DNA from: a bacterium 1xD42-87
GTDB taxonomy: Bacteria; Bacillota; Clostridia; Lachnospirales; Lachnospiraceae
Assembly (NCBI GenBank): GCA_003611805.1
Contig: RAYM01000013.1
Location: 62,001-126,000, forward strand
Direction of reading: 5' to 3'
Length of the DNA: 64,000 bases
How positions within the stretch are numbered: the first letter of the stretch is position 1; the number at the start of each line of letters is the position of its first letter. Positions 16,229 to 24,716 of this stretch are shown here, piece after piece. The notes beneath the pieces were generated by a model that worked only from the letters and a program-made list of their open reading frames with translations, made no database searches and had not been told where the DNA came from. A program made the position numbers and the translations under genes.

Positions 16229-17640
16229 GACACGCATGGGAGTACGATTATGAAATGTTCTGCGAGGCGGTGCCTGTGAAGGACAGGACTGATCTGATTC
16301 AGTGGGACGGGCTGCTGGAGGGGAAAATGTTGGAGGAGGCGGCGCAGATGCTGGAGAACGGTAAGGGCGCGTGGAAAAAGCCCCTGCCGGAATCCAAAGC
16401 GCCCTACTCGAAAATGCTGGGCGCGATCTCCAGTATGCAGCATATGGGTTACGACGTGGAGGAGGCAGAACGGCTGATCCCGGAAGCTTTTGACGCCATT
16501 GAAAAAGAGGAGCTGATCCGGCTGCAGATCATCAACGCCAGAGTGTTTAAGGCGCTGGCGGAGGCGAAAAAAATCCCCGATCATCCCTACTGGAATTACA
16601 CGGTCTATGAGAGCTTTGAACAGTATGAAAAGGCGGTGGAGCTGCCGGCCTGCCACGATTACCGCCTGCCGGACAGAGAGCGGCTCTTTGATCAGATTCA
16701 CGGCGGATGGCTGGGGGAGATCATCGGCTCGGCGCTGGGGACGGCCGTGGAGGGCTTCAAATCATCGAGAATCTGGGAGGTATTCGGTGAAATTACCGAC
16801 TATGTGAAACCGCCGGAGACTTTAAACGACGACATTACCTTTGAACTGGCGCTTTTGGACGCTTTCTGCGACAAGGGCTTCGAGATCACCTCGGAGGATA
16901 TCGCGGACCGCTGGGTAGGTTACATCCCTTTCGCCTACACCGCGGAGGAGGTGGCGTTAAACCATCTGCGTCAGGGAATTTATCCGCCGGAGAGCGGCTA
17001 TCTGGCCAATCCCTATCGGGAAATGATCGGCGCCGCCATGCGTGCGGCAGTATGCGGCGCGCTGGCGCCGGGCAATCCCCGGAAAGCGGCAGAGCTGGCA
17101 TGGAAAGATGGGAGGATATCTCATCACAACAACGGTATTCTGGCGGAGGTATTTAATGCCGTGCTCGTCTCCATGGCCTATGTGGAGACGGATATGCGGG
17201 TGGTTCTCGATCAGGCAGTCCGGGCGGTTCCGAAGGACAGCGAGCTGTACGCGGTTCTGGAGTTCGCGTACAAGGCCTGCGAAGTGGCGGAGGATTACAG
17301 ACAGGCATGCAGAATCTGCGAGGAAAAATACAAAGAATATAACTGGGTACATACTTACCCGAATCTCGCGGCGGAGGTTGTGGCAGTCTACTTTGCGGGA
17401 AACGACTTCCAAAAGGCAATGACGGTATTAATGATGGCGGGGCAGGATAATGACTGTACCGGCGGTCCCATCGGACATGCATACGGTGTTATGCTGGGCG
17501 CGGGCGCGTTGGACAAAAAGTTTACGGAGCCTTTGAAGGATCAGCTTGACACTTATGTCAGAACGATGGAGAGCCAGTCGATCACATCTTTATCGGAAAA
17601 GACAATGAACGCCGTCATTCAATATACAGAAACTAATTAA
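16225..17640 (+). CDS. ADP-ribosylglycohydrolase family protein
   Basis: 471 residues. Residues 1-150 are a helical extension of unknown role. The ADP-ribosylglycohydrolase fold begins at about 155 (GGWLGEIIGSALGTAVEG). Metal-binding acidic clusters are present in variant form: NDDITFELALLDAF where TDDT is usual, and AGQDNDCTGGPIGHAYG where GGDTDT is usual. The family hydrolyses N- or O-ribosyl bonds of ADP-ribosylated proteins or related small molecules with Mg2+. Translational coupling to a ribokinase and a following BMP-type importer suggest a small ribosylated nutrient rather than protein de-modification (inference). Confidence 0.85.
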   Translation: MRHAWEYDYEMFCEAVPVKDRTDLIQWDGLLEGKMLEEAAQMLENGKGAWKKPLPESKAPYSKMLGAISSMQHMGYDVEEAERLIPEAFDAIEKEELIRLQIINARVFKALAEAKKIPDHPYWNYTVYESFEQYEKAVELPACHDYRLPDRERLFDQIHGGWLGEIIGSALGTAVEGFKSSRIWEVFGEITDYVKPPETLNDDITFELALLDAFCDKGFEITSEDIADRWVGYIPFAYTAEEVALNHLRQGIYPPESGYLANPYREMIGAAMRAAVCGALAPGNPRKAAELAWKDGRISHHNNGILAEVFNAVLVSMAYVETDMRVVLDQAVRAVPKDSELYAVLEFAYKACEVAEDYRQACRICEEKYKEYNWVHTYPNLAAEVVAVYFAGNDFQKAMTVLMMAGQDNDCTGGPIGHAYGVMLGAGALDKKFTEPLKDQLDTYVRTMESQSITSLSEKTMNAVIQYTETN

Positions 17641-17654
17641 ACAAAGGAGGAAGA

Positions 17655-17786
17655 GATTGGGAAATAAGTCTGATTACCGTATTACTCAATCGGAAATTTG
17701 TGCAGAAGCGTCACAAATTTCCATGATCGCAGAACCGAATTTGAAATTCGGTTCGCGGTACCTCAGCTTAACGCTTCGGAATGGAG
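17655..17786 (+). promoter_or_regulatory. Family I structured leader, copy B
   Basis: P0 pairs 17655-17666 with 17680-17691 (11 of 12 positions). P1 is GGAAATTTGTG (17692-17702) with CACAAATTTCC (17712-17722), 11 bp perfect around a 9-nt loop. P2 is CGC-A-GAACCGAAT (17728-17740) with ATTCGGTTC-GCG (17746-17757), A17731 bulged, 5-nt loop. GAAGCGT in the P1 loop (17705-17711) is complementary to ACGCTTC (17771-17777), immediately before GGAATGGAGG. The pseudoknot would abut the ribosome binding site of the BMP receptor gene. Confidence 0.75.
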
Positions 17787-17793
17787 GAAATTT

Positions 17794-18879
17794 ATGAAAA
17801 AGAAAAGATTCACTGCAGTTTTACTGGCTATGACGCTGGTGGCCGGATGTCTGGCCGGATGCGGTTCCAAGCCGGCGATTCCCGAGGAGCCTGTTCTCGT
17901 CTCGGAGGTGGCGGAAAAGACGGATACAGAGCCGGCTGCACAGCCCGAGGTTACTGAAACGGATTCGGTTTCCGAGAGTGCGGAAAAGACAATCGGTCTT
18001 CTGGTGCCTGCCACGGTGGGCGATCCCTTTATCGCTCTTTCCATCAAGGGGCTTGACCGGCTGGCTGCGGAGCAGGGCGCAACGCTGCGGACGGTGGAGA
18101 CGTTAGACAGCGCGGAGTATGAGGATCAGGTTCGGGCGATGGCGGATATGGGGGCGAATCCGGTGTACCTGATGTGGGGAGATTTATCCGAGATCGCGCT
18201 CCGGCTTGCACCGGAATACCCGGACACGAATTTCGTGCTCTGCGACGTGGATATGGAAACAGACGAGCCAAATGTCAGCTCTGTGTCTGTCGATCCTTCC
18301 GAGGCTGCGTTCATAGCAGGAATTGTGGCGGCCAACACGACGGAGAAGAAAAAGGTCGGGTTTATTGCTCATGCCGACCGGCCCGTCAGCAGAAAATTCC
18401 GGGACGGGTATATCAATGGCGTGCACTATGCGGATCCTTCCGTGGAGGTAGCGGTGGCCTATGTGGGTGACGACCAGGATCCTGTCAAGGGGCAGGAAGT
18501 GGCGAAGCTGATGATCCAGAATGAGGGCGTGGATTTGATTTTCCAGTCCGCTTCCCAGAGTGGCCTTGGCGTAATTTCCGGCTGTGAGGAGATGGGGATC
18601 AAGTGCATCGGCAGCGACGACTATCAGGGCGATGTCAGCGACTGTGTGATCTGGTCGGCTTTAAAGCCCATCGACGAGGCGCTGTACATGGAGGGTGACG
18701 CCTCCTTCAAGGGAACCTTTGAGAGCGGGGACAAGGTGTACGGTCTGTCTTACGGGTTGTCGCTGTATACGGACATTGAGTTTAACAATCTGACGGCTGA
18801 GCTTCAGAAAACCGTGACGGACGTGATAGACGGCATTAATGCGGGAGAGATCGATGTCACGGCGGATAAGGCGGAATAA
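17794..18879 (+). CDS. BMP-family (nucleoside-type) ABC transporter substrate-binding lipoprotein
   Basis: 361 residues; signal peptide with lipobox LAGC and a linker rich in Glu and Thr. The Bmp/PnrA-like fold follows: IGLLVPATVGDPFI, NFVLCDVDMET, SVDPSEAAFIAGIVAA, KVGFIAHADRPVSRKFRDG, LIFQSASQSGLG and KCIGSDDYQGD. BMP receptors bind purine or pyrimidine nucleosides or related compounds. An in-frame upstream ATG at 17698 lies inside the leader element; the ATG at 17794 follows GGAGGAAA and starts the signal peptide. ATPase and two permeases follow. With kinase and glycohydrolase upstream, the cargo is probably ribose-containing. Confidence 0.9.
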   Translation: MKKKRFTAVLLAMTLVAGCLAGCGSKPAIPEEPVLVSEVAEKTDTEPAAQPEVTETDSVSESAEKTIGLLVPATVGDPFIALSIKGLDRLAAEQGATLRTVETLDSAEYEDQVRAMADMGANPVYLMWGDLSEIALRLAPEYPDTNFVLCDVDMETDEPNVSSVSVDPSEAAFIAGIVAANTTEKKKVGFIAHADRPVSRKFRDGYINGVHYADPSVEVAVAYVGDDQDPVKGQEVAKLMIQNEGVDLIFQSASQSGLGVISGCEEMGIKCIGSDDYQGDVSDCVIWSALKPIDEALYMEGDASFKGTFESGDKVYGLSYGLSLYTDIEFNNLTAELQKTVTDVIDGINAGEIDVTADKAE

Positions 18880-18894
18880 GTTCTGTTTTACGCG

Positions 18895-18922
18895 GGGGAA
18901 TGCCTGAAATATGGCATTCTCC
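18895..18922 (+). repeat. Family II palindromic repeat, copy e
   Basis: GGGGAATGCC (18895-18904) with GGCATTCTCC (18913-18922) around TGAAATAT. It separates the receptor gene from the ATPase gene, a spot where a hairpin can protect the abundant receptor mRNA. Confidence 0.65.
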
Positions 18923-18946
18923 GCACAAACGAGGAGGTATTTTGTT

Positions 18947-20476
18947 ATGGAAAATATGATTCTGGAGGCAAGGCATATCTCTAAATATTTTGGCAGCCTC
19001 ACCGCCAACGACGACGTCAGTCTCAGCGTGAGACGGGGCACGGTTCATGCCATCATCGGTGAGAACGGCGCGGGCAAGAGCACTCTGATGAATGTAATCT
19101 CCGGGATCTATAAGCCCAACCGCGGTGAGATCTATGTGGAGGGAAAACAGGTCGTTTTCCGAAATCCAAACGATGCGACGAAATGCGGAATCGGTATGGT
19201 GCATCAGGAGTTTATGTTGTTTCCTGAACTGACGGTGCTGGAAAATCTGATGATGGGGTTTGAGACGAAAAAGTACGGAGGATTTCTGGACAAGAAGCGG
19301 GCGGCGAAGGATATCTCGGAGATTGCAGAAAAATACGGTTTTTCCATTCCGCTGGAAAAACGAGTGTCGGAGCTTCCCGTGTCGCTTCTGCAGCAGGTGG
19401 AGATCGTCAAGGTGCTCTATAAGGGCGCGGAGATTATTATTCTGGACGAGCCCACCTCCGTGCTGACACCGCAGGGAATTGAGGGGCTGTTCCGCGCCAT
19501 CCGCTATTTGACAGAGCAGGGGAAAACGGTGATCCTGATTACCCACAAGCTGAAGGAAGTGATGGAGATTTCGGATTACATCACAGTGCTGAAAAACGGG
19601 GTGGTGACCGGGAATCTGCGGCCGGAGGAGACGGACGAGCACGGGCTTGCCAACCTGATGGTGGGCCGACAGGTGCTTTTTAATACGAAGAAGGCGGAGA
19701 AGGAGATCGGGGAACCGGTTCTCACCGTCGATCACCTGACTGCCCTCGGAAGCGACGGCACAAAGAAGGTGAAGGATGTGTCCTTCTGTGTCCGAAGAGG
19801 AGAAATTCTTGGTATTGCCGGTGTGGCGGGATCCGGGCAGGGAGAGCTGATCGAGTCGGTCTTTGGCCTGCGCACGCCTTTTGGCGGCGTCATCACCTAC
19901 AAGGGCGAGGATATTACCACGGCAACGCCGAGACAGAAACGGGAAAAGCGGATCGGGTATGTGCCCCAGGACCGCATTTCTACAGGCTGTAATGTGAGCG
20001 GGAGCCTGATTGAAAATTGCATCATGGGATATCATGTGGCCCACAAATTCAAAATTCCCTGGCTGGTTGACAGGGAGGAGGCGGCGGCTTTCACCAAGGC
20101 CGTGGTGGAGAATTATCAGGTAAAAGTGCAGGATATTCACAATAAGATCGGTGACCTGTCGGGAGGCAATATTCAGAAAACCATTGTGGGACGGGAGTTT
20201 GCCCAGAACAACGACCTGCTCATCATCGAAGATCCAACCCGGGGTATCGACGTGGGCGCGATTGAATTTATCTGGCAGAAGATCATAGACGCCGCGGAAC
20301 AGGGCGTATCGGTGCTGTTAGTCAGCCATGAGCTGGGGGAAGTTATGGAGCTTTCGGATCGGATTCTCGTCATGTACAATGGCGGGATTGCCGCCGATTT
20401 GGAAAATACGCCGGAGCTTTCGGAAAAGACTGTCGGCCTGTATATGCTGGGAGGCGAGTGTGAGAAGAATTTCTAA
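18947..20476 (+). CDS. BMP-type ABC transporter ATP-binding protein (two ATPase domains)
   Basis: 509-residue fused double ATPase of the sugar/nucleoside (NupA/RbsA-like) class. The first domain has Walker A GENGAGKST and Walker B IIILDEPTSVLTP with a degenerate signature (PVSLLQQVEIV). The second has a divergent Walker A (GVAGSGQGE), signature LSGGNIQK and LLIIEDPTRGIDVG. This asymmetry is normal for the class. An in-frame ATG at 18911 lies inside the repeat, while the ATG at 18947 is 9 bases after GAGGAGG. It energises the two permeases downstream. Confidence 0.93.
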   Translation: MENMILEARHISKYFGSLTANDDVSLSVRRGTVHAIIGENGAGKSTLMNVISGIYKPNRGEIYVEGKQVVFRNPNDATKCGIGMVHQEFMLFPELTVLENLMMGFETKKYGGFLDKKRAAKDISEIAEKYGFSIPLEKRVSELPVSLLQQVEIVKVLYKGAEIIILDEPTSVLTPQGIEGLFRAIRYLTEQGKTVILITHKLKEVMEISDYITVLKNGVVTGNLRPEETDEHGLANLMVGRQVLFNTKKAEKEIGEPVLTVDHLTALGSDGTKKVKDVSFCVRRGEILGIAGVAGSGQGELIESVFGLRTPFGGVITYKGEDITTATPRQKREKRIGYVPQDRISTGCNVSGSLIENCIMGYHVAHKFKIPWLVDREEAAAFTKAVVENYQVKVQDIHNKIGDLSGGNIQKTIVGREFAQNNDLLIIEDPTRGIDVGAIEFIWQKIIDAAEQGVSVLLVSHELGEVMELSDRILVMYNGGIAADLENTPELSEKTVGLYMLGGECEKNF

Positions 20477-20481
20477 TCACT

Positions 20482-20570
20482 TGCAGCAAAGGCTGCATCG
20501 CAAAGTCAGCATAGCTGACTTGGAAATTCTAAGTCTCGCGCAGGAGAATGCCTGGAAAGAGGCATTCTCC
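20482..20570 (+). repeat. Family II structured repeat, copy f
   Basis: Three hairpins in a row: TGCAGC/GCTGCA (20482-20497), AAGTCAGC/GCTGACTT (20503-20521) and GGAGAATGCC/GGCATTCTCC (20543-20570). It ends 43 bases before the permease start at 20614, preceded by AAGTCTCGCG as in other copies. Confidence 0.65.
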
Positions 20571-20613
20571 GCATTAATCTGAGTCCCGGCAGAGCTGTGA
20601 CATGGAGGGTTAT

Positions 20614-21705
20614 ATGAAATTAAAATGGAAGCTGACATTGTCGGCAAAATTGGAAATATTGAAATATGCGGCGGCCGTGATTCTGGTCATGGTGATCGGG
20701 GCGCTTATCATTTTCTCACAGGGAAACAGTCCCGTGGAGGCTTTTCGGGCGATGATCATCGGCTCGGTGGGGAGTCCCGCCGCCATCGGCACCACCATCC
20801 GCTGGGCAACGCCCAGCATCATAACGGGCATAGCTGCCGTGGTGGCTTTTAAATCGGGGATCTGGAACTGCGGGATTGAGGGACAGATGTACTTCGGCGC
20901 TTTTGCGGCGGCGATTGCAGGCTCGGCCCTTTCCCTGCCCCGGTTTTTACATATCCCGGTCTGCCTGTTGATCGGTGGTTTGGCGGGTATGGCCTTCGCG
21001 TTTATCCCGGCGATTCTGAAATTGAAGCTGCAGGTCAATGAGCTGATCTGTACCCTGATGTTAAACTATGCGGCGAATCTTTTTACGGAGTATCTGGTTT
21101 TCAAGTATATGGGATTTGACGCTTCGGAACTGGCGGATGCCATCGCTACGCCGGACATGCTGCCAAGCGCAAGACTTTCCGTCATCATACCGAAGACGAG
21201 CGCTACCACGGCATTCTTTTTCGCCATCGGCATTGCGGTGGTCATCCATCTGCTCTACCGCTATACGGTGAAGGGCTACGAGCTGAAACAGGTGGGAGAG
21301 AACCTGCGGTTTTCCCGGTACGGCGGCATCAATTACAAGAGGACTTTTATTATGATCTTTCTGCTCAGCGGCTTTATCAGCGGCGTGTGCGGCGGCACGG
21401 AGATGACGGGCGCTTTCGGCAAGTTCCGTCCCGCCTTTGCGCTGAATCTTGGCTGGGATGGCGTGATGATCGCTTCCATCGCGAAGAACAATCCGTTGGC
21501 GGTGGTGCTGATCTCCATCGTCTGGGGGATGCTAAAAGCCGGTTCCTTCCAGATGGAGCGGACGACTTCCACCAATCGGCTGGTTGTCATGGTACTCCAG
21601 TCCGTGTTCGTGCTGCTCGTTGCCATAGACTATGAAGCGCTGTATGGACGGCTGAAAGAAAGACGACAGATACGCAGGCTGCGCGTACAGAGAGAGGAGG
21701 CGTAA
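20614..21705 (+). CDS. BMP-type ABC transporter permease 1
   Basis: 363 residues; hydrophobic BPD_transp_2 permease of the nucleoside/sugar class (YufP/NupB-like). Marker segments are GTTIRWATPSIITGIAAVVA, KSGIWNCGIEGQMYFGA and the ATPase-interaction region GGINYKRTF. The ATG at 20602 is within the ATGGAGG ribosome binding site, so 20614 is the start. The C-terminus (RLKERRQIRRLRVQREE) is basic and cytoplasmic. It pairs with permease 2, which begins 5 bases downstream. Confidence 0.92.
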   Translation: MKLKWKLTLSAKLEILKYAAAVILVMVIGALIIFSQGNSPVEAFRAMIIGSVGSPAAIGTTIRWATPSIITGIAAVVAFKSGIWNCGIEGQMYFGAFAAAIAGSALSLPRFLHIPVCLLIGGLAGMAFAFIPAILKLKLQVNELICTLMLNYAANLFTEYLVFKYMGFDASELADAIATPDMLPSARLSVIIPKTSATTAFFFAIGIAVVIHLLYRYTVKGYELKQVGENLRFSRYGGINYKRTFIMIFLLSGFISGVCGGTEMTGAFGKFRPAFALNLGWDGVMIASIAKNNPLAVVLISIVWGMLKAGSFQMERTTSTNRLVVMVLQSVFVLLVAIDYEALYGRLKERRQIRRLRVQREEA

Positions 21706-21710
21706 CGCAT

Positions 21711-22616
21711 ATGCTGCAATTATTATTCAGCGTTTCCACGCTGTCGGCAATGGTCCGCATGTCCGCACCGATCGCTTTTGCGGCGGTGGGAAGCGCCTAC
21801 GGCCATAAGGCGAAAATTTTCAACATCGGTCTGGAAAGTTATGTGCTCACCAGCGCGTTCTTTGCCACCTGGGGGAGTTATCTGTTTGAGAGCGCCCTGA
21901 TGGGACTGCTTTTCGGCATTGTTTCAGGCGTGGTAATGTCCGCTGTTTTCGGGATTTTTGTCCTGCACTTTAAATCCGACCCCATTGTGATCGGCATAGC
22001 CATGAATCTGAGCGCATGGGGATTTACCACGCTTTTGATGTACAATATTTTTCACACAAGAGGCTCCGTTATGGATTCCAGAATCAAGAGTTTCGGTACC
22101 GTACACCTTCCGCTTCTGGATCGGATTCCTTTTGTGGGTGAGATTTTAAACAACCAGAACATTCTCGTATACGCCGCCTTTCTGTCGGTTATTCTGGCGC
22201 AGGTCGTGATGTACAGGACGCCCTTCGGGCTGCGGATCCGCGGCGTGGGAAACAATGAGGAGGCGATGCAGTCCTCCGGCGTTTCCGTGCTGAAATACAA
22301 GTGGGCGTCCCTGATTGTCACGGGCGTACTGACGGGCGCGGCCGGAACCTGCCTGCCGCTCTGCGGGATCTCCATGTTTACGGAAAACATGTCTGCCGGG
22401 AAAGGCTTCCTTGCGGTTTCGGCGGCGAGAATCGGCAAGGGCGATCCGTTGAAATCTTTCCTTGCCTGCCTGATCTTTGCCTTCGCGGACGCGCTTTCCG
22501 TGGGACTGCAAGGATTCAGCATTCCCTCCCAGCTTGTGCTGACGGCGCCCTATATCATCACGGTGCTTGTGATGTGCCTGACCAATCTGGGCGAGCTGAG
22601 AAAGGAGAGCGTATGA
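21711..22616 (+). CDS. BMP-type ABC transporter permease 2
   Basis: 301-residue partner permease (YufQ/NupC-like) with APIAFAAVGSAYGHKAKIFNIGLE near the N-terminus and YRTPFGLRIRGVGNNEEAMQSSG, the conserved ATPase-facing loop. It forms the heterodimeric channel with permease 1. Its stop overlaps the next start by 4 bases (ATGA), so the AllA-like gene is translated from the same message and probably acts on the imported compound. Confidence 0.92.
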   Translation: MLQLLFSVSTLSAMVRMSAPIAFAAVGSAYGHKAKIFNIGLESYVLTSAFFATWGSYLFESALMGLLFGIVSGVVMSAVFGIFVLHFKSDPIVIGIAMNLSAWGFTTLLMYNIFHTRGSVMDSRIKSFGTVHLPLLDRIPFVGEILNNQNILVYAAFLSVILAQVVMYRTPFGLRIRGVGNNEEAMQSSGVSVLKYKWASLIVTGVLTGAAGTCLPLCGISMFTENMSAGKGFLAVSAARIGKGDPLKSFLACLIFAFADALSVGLQGFSIPSQLVLTAPYIITVLVMCLTNLGELRKESV

Positions 22617-23110
22617 TTATCCGTGCGGCAGCGATCAGTGAATTTGAATTTGCACATTATGGAATTTATTATAATATGCCAAAGGACGGGGAGCGCGTCA
22701 TGCACAGCAGGACCGCCTCTTATGAGGATCACATGACCCGTCTGCCGCTGCTCGATACATCGGCGCATCTGGGGTATACCGTGGGGCAGTCCGCGCCCTA
22801 CACCCTGCATTCCATGGAGAAACACGCACACACCATGGAGGCGGTTTTCTGCGCGGCGGCGCCTATCGTCCTATGTGTTGCCGTATCCCGTGGGAGCCTG
22901 CCGCCGCAGGCGGAGGATGTGCGTGCGGTGATTTTGAAACCGGGAGATGTGGCAGTCCTGAACAGGGGAATCTGGCATGACGCCTGCCACGGTCTTGGCA
23001 GACAGACGGCTTACTATTACCTCGCCTCCCGCGGGGAAGCGCCTGCGGAGTGGGTGGAGGTGGAAGGGGAGGTTGTGGTGGAGACGGATACGTTTTATAA
23101 CGGACTTTGA
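22613..23110 (+). CDS. Ureidoglycolate lyase (AllA)-like cupin protein
   Basis: 165 residues. The pattern follows AllA: an N-terminal FEFAHYG stretch, then the metal-site region SMEKHAHTMEAVFCAA, and RAVILKPGDVAVLNRGIWHDACHGL, matching the AllA RA...PG...NY.RGVWHHPL block. AllA releases urea and glyoxylate from ureidoglycolate in purine ring breakdown. Translational coupling to a nucleoside-type importer makes purine-related catabolism attractive. No allantoinase or allantoate enzymes are in the window, however, so another small acid may be the substrate. Family assignment is by pattern only. Confidence 0.65.
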   Translation: MIIRAAAISEFEFAHYGIYYNMPKDGERVMHSRTASYEDHMTRLPLLDTSAHLGYTVGQSAPYTLHSMEKHAHTMEAVFCAAAPIVLCVAVSRGSLPPQAEDVRAVILKPGDVAVLNRGIWHDACHGLGRQTAYYYLASRGEAPAEWVEVEGEVVVETDTFYNGL

Positions 23111-23136
23111 CGGATTTCCCTGTTGAGTGTGGAGCC

Positions 23137-23177
23137 GCCCCGTGTTAAGATAGAAATTAATACACGGGGCGTTCTTT
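23137..23177 (+). terminator. Terminator of the kinase/glycohydrolase/BMP operon
   Basis: GCCCCGTGT (23137-23145) pairs perfectly with ACACGGGGC (23162-23170), followed by GTTCTTT. It ends the operon that starts at 15214. Confidence 0.75.
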
Positions 23178-23286
23178 GTGCGCATTGGCAGAGGCGGAGG
23201 GTTTTGCGGCGGACAGTGTGGATGCTGACCCGTATATGTGTATCATAAAAACAGTATGACATATGTGTCAGAAAACGGAGGGCGAA

Positions 23287-24513
23287 ATGAATTATCAGGA
23301 GGCATACACAAAACTGGAGAAATACGGGCAGCTTCATGTGCTGAAATACTATGATGAGTTAGGAGAGGAAGAGAAGGAGACACTGCTTGCCCAGATCGAG
23401 CAGACGGATTTTGAGGTGCTGTCGCTGTGCGAACAGAAGGAGAGCTTAAATCTCAGAGGGAAGATCGAGCCCATTGCGGTGATGCAGCTTCCCGAGATTG
23501 CGGAGAAAAAGGAAGAATATACAAAGACAGGCCTAGAGGCGATCCGGGCGGGAAAAGTAGGCGCGGTGCTTCTGGCTGGCGGCATGGGCACAAGACTCGG
23601 CTCCGACGCGCCGAAAGGCGTTTACAATATCGGACTGACAAAGGATGTCTTTATCTTCCAGCGTCTGATCGAGAATCTGATGGACGTGGTGGATCAGGCG
23701 GGGACGTGGGTGCCTCTCTATGTGATGACCAGTGACAAAAATCATGACGCGACTGTCAGTTTCTTTGAGGAAAAGAAGTTTTTCGGCTACAATGCGGACT
23801 ATGTGACCTTCTTTATGCAGGATATGGCTCCGGCATCCGATTATGATGGCAAGGTATACATGGAGGCGAAAAACAAAATGTCCACTTCCCCCAACGGCAA
23901 CGGCGGCTGGTTCCTTTCCATGGTGAAATGGGGCGTGGCGGAGAAAATGCGGCAGGCGGGCGTGGAGTGGCTGAATGTGTTCTCGGTGGACAATGTGCTG
24001 CAGCGTATTGCCGACCCCTGCTTTGTGGGTGCGACGATCGCGACGGACAGCGCGGTAGGCGCGAAGGTGGTGGCGAAGAACGCGCCGGACGAAAAGGTGG
24101 GCGCGATGTGTCTGGAGGATGGCAGACCGTCCATCGTGGAATACTATGATATGACACCTGAGCTGATGGAGGCGAAGCTTGCTGATGGAACGCCGGCTTA
24201 TCATTTCGGCGTGATCTTAAACTACCTGTTCCGGGTGAAGGATTTGGAGGAGATCGTGGCGCGGAAACTCCCGCTCCATATCGTGGAGAAGAAGATTTCT
24301 TATCTGGATGAAAAGGGAGAGCCGGTGAAGCCGGAAGAACCAAACGGCTACAAGTTCGAGCAGCTTGTGCTCGACATGATACACGAGCTGGATTCCTGCC
24401 TGCCCTACGAGGTGGTTCGGAATAAGGAGTTTGCGCCGATCAAGAACAGGACGGGGATTGATTCGGTGGAGAGCGCTCGGGAGCTTTGCAGAGAGAATGG
24501 GATTGAGTTATAG
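23287..24513 (+). CDS. UDPGP-type UTP:sugar-1-phosphate uridylyltransferase
   Basis: 408 residues. The nucleotide-binding loop LLAGGMGTRLGSDAPKG is that of the eukaryote-like UDPGP/UAP1 family, followed by MTSDKNHD, FMQDMAP, SPNGNGGWF and NVFSVDNVL. These enzymes make UDP-GlcNAc or UDP-hexose from UTP and the sugar-1-phosphate in the cytoplasm. The SPNGNGG loop is that of the UAP1 (UDP-HexNAc) type. GGAGGG sits 4-9 bases before the ATG at 23287. galE downstream interconverts UDP-glucose/galactose or their HexNAc forms, a related supply step for envelope sugars. Confidence 0.88.
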   Translation: MNYQEAYTKLEKYGQLHVLKYYDELGEEEKETLLAQIEQTDFEVLSLCEQKESLNLRGKIEPIAVMQLPEIAEKKEEYTKTGLEAIRAGKVGAVLLAGGMGTRLGSDAPKGVYNIGLTKDVFIFQRLIENLMDVVDQAGTWVPLYVMTSDKNHDATVSFFEEKKFFGYNADYVTFFMQDMAPASDYDGKVYMEAKNKMSTSPNGNGGWFLSMVKWGVAEKMRQAGVEWLNVFSVDNVLQRIADPCFVGATIATDSAVGAKVVAKNAPDEKVGAMCLEDGRPSIVEYYDMTPELMEAKLADGTPAYHFGVILNYLFRVKDLEEIVARKLPLHIVEKKISYLDEKGEPVKPEEPNGYKFEQLVLDMIHELDSCLPYEVVRNKEFAPIKNRTGIDSVESARELCRENGIEL

Positions 24514-24613
24514 GGAACTGTGTAAACGTAAGGGTAATGAGGCGCTTTTGCGAAACTGGAGCAGATATGCGAAAAGTACAATTCTTGTCAAAGCAGTTAA
24601 CAAAATGACAGCT

Positions 24614-24642
24614 TTGCACAACATTACTGTATTGAATATACA
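24614..24642 (+). promoter_or_regulatory. Promoter of galE
   Basis: TTGCAC (24614-24619) and TATACA (24637-24642) with a 17-base spacer, 75 bases before the ATG. The rest of 24514-24716 shows no gene. Confidence 0.6.
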
Positions 24643-24716
24643 GGGAGAACAATGTAAACTATAATTACATTACAAACAAAAATCACAGTTTCCGAAAAGA
24701 AAGGCAGGGTGCGGTT

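Noticed and set aside
23258..23271. TGACATATGTGTCA near-palindrome before the UDP-sugar pyrophosphorylase gene as an operator
   Set aside because: It is short, imperfect and occurs once; no regulator gene is nearby to support it.
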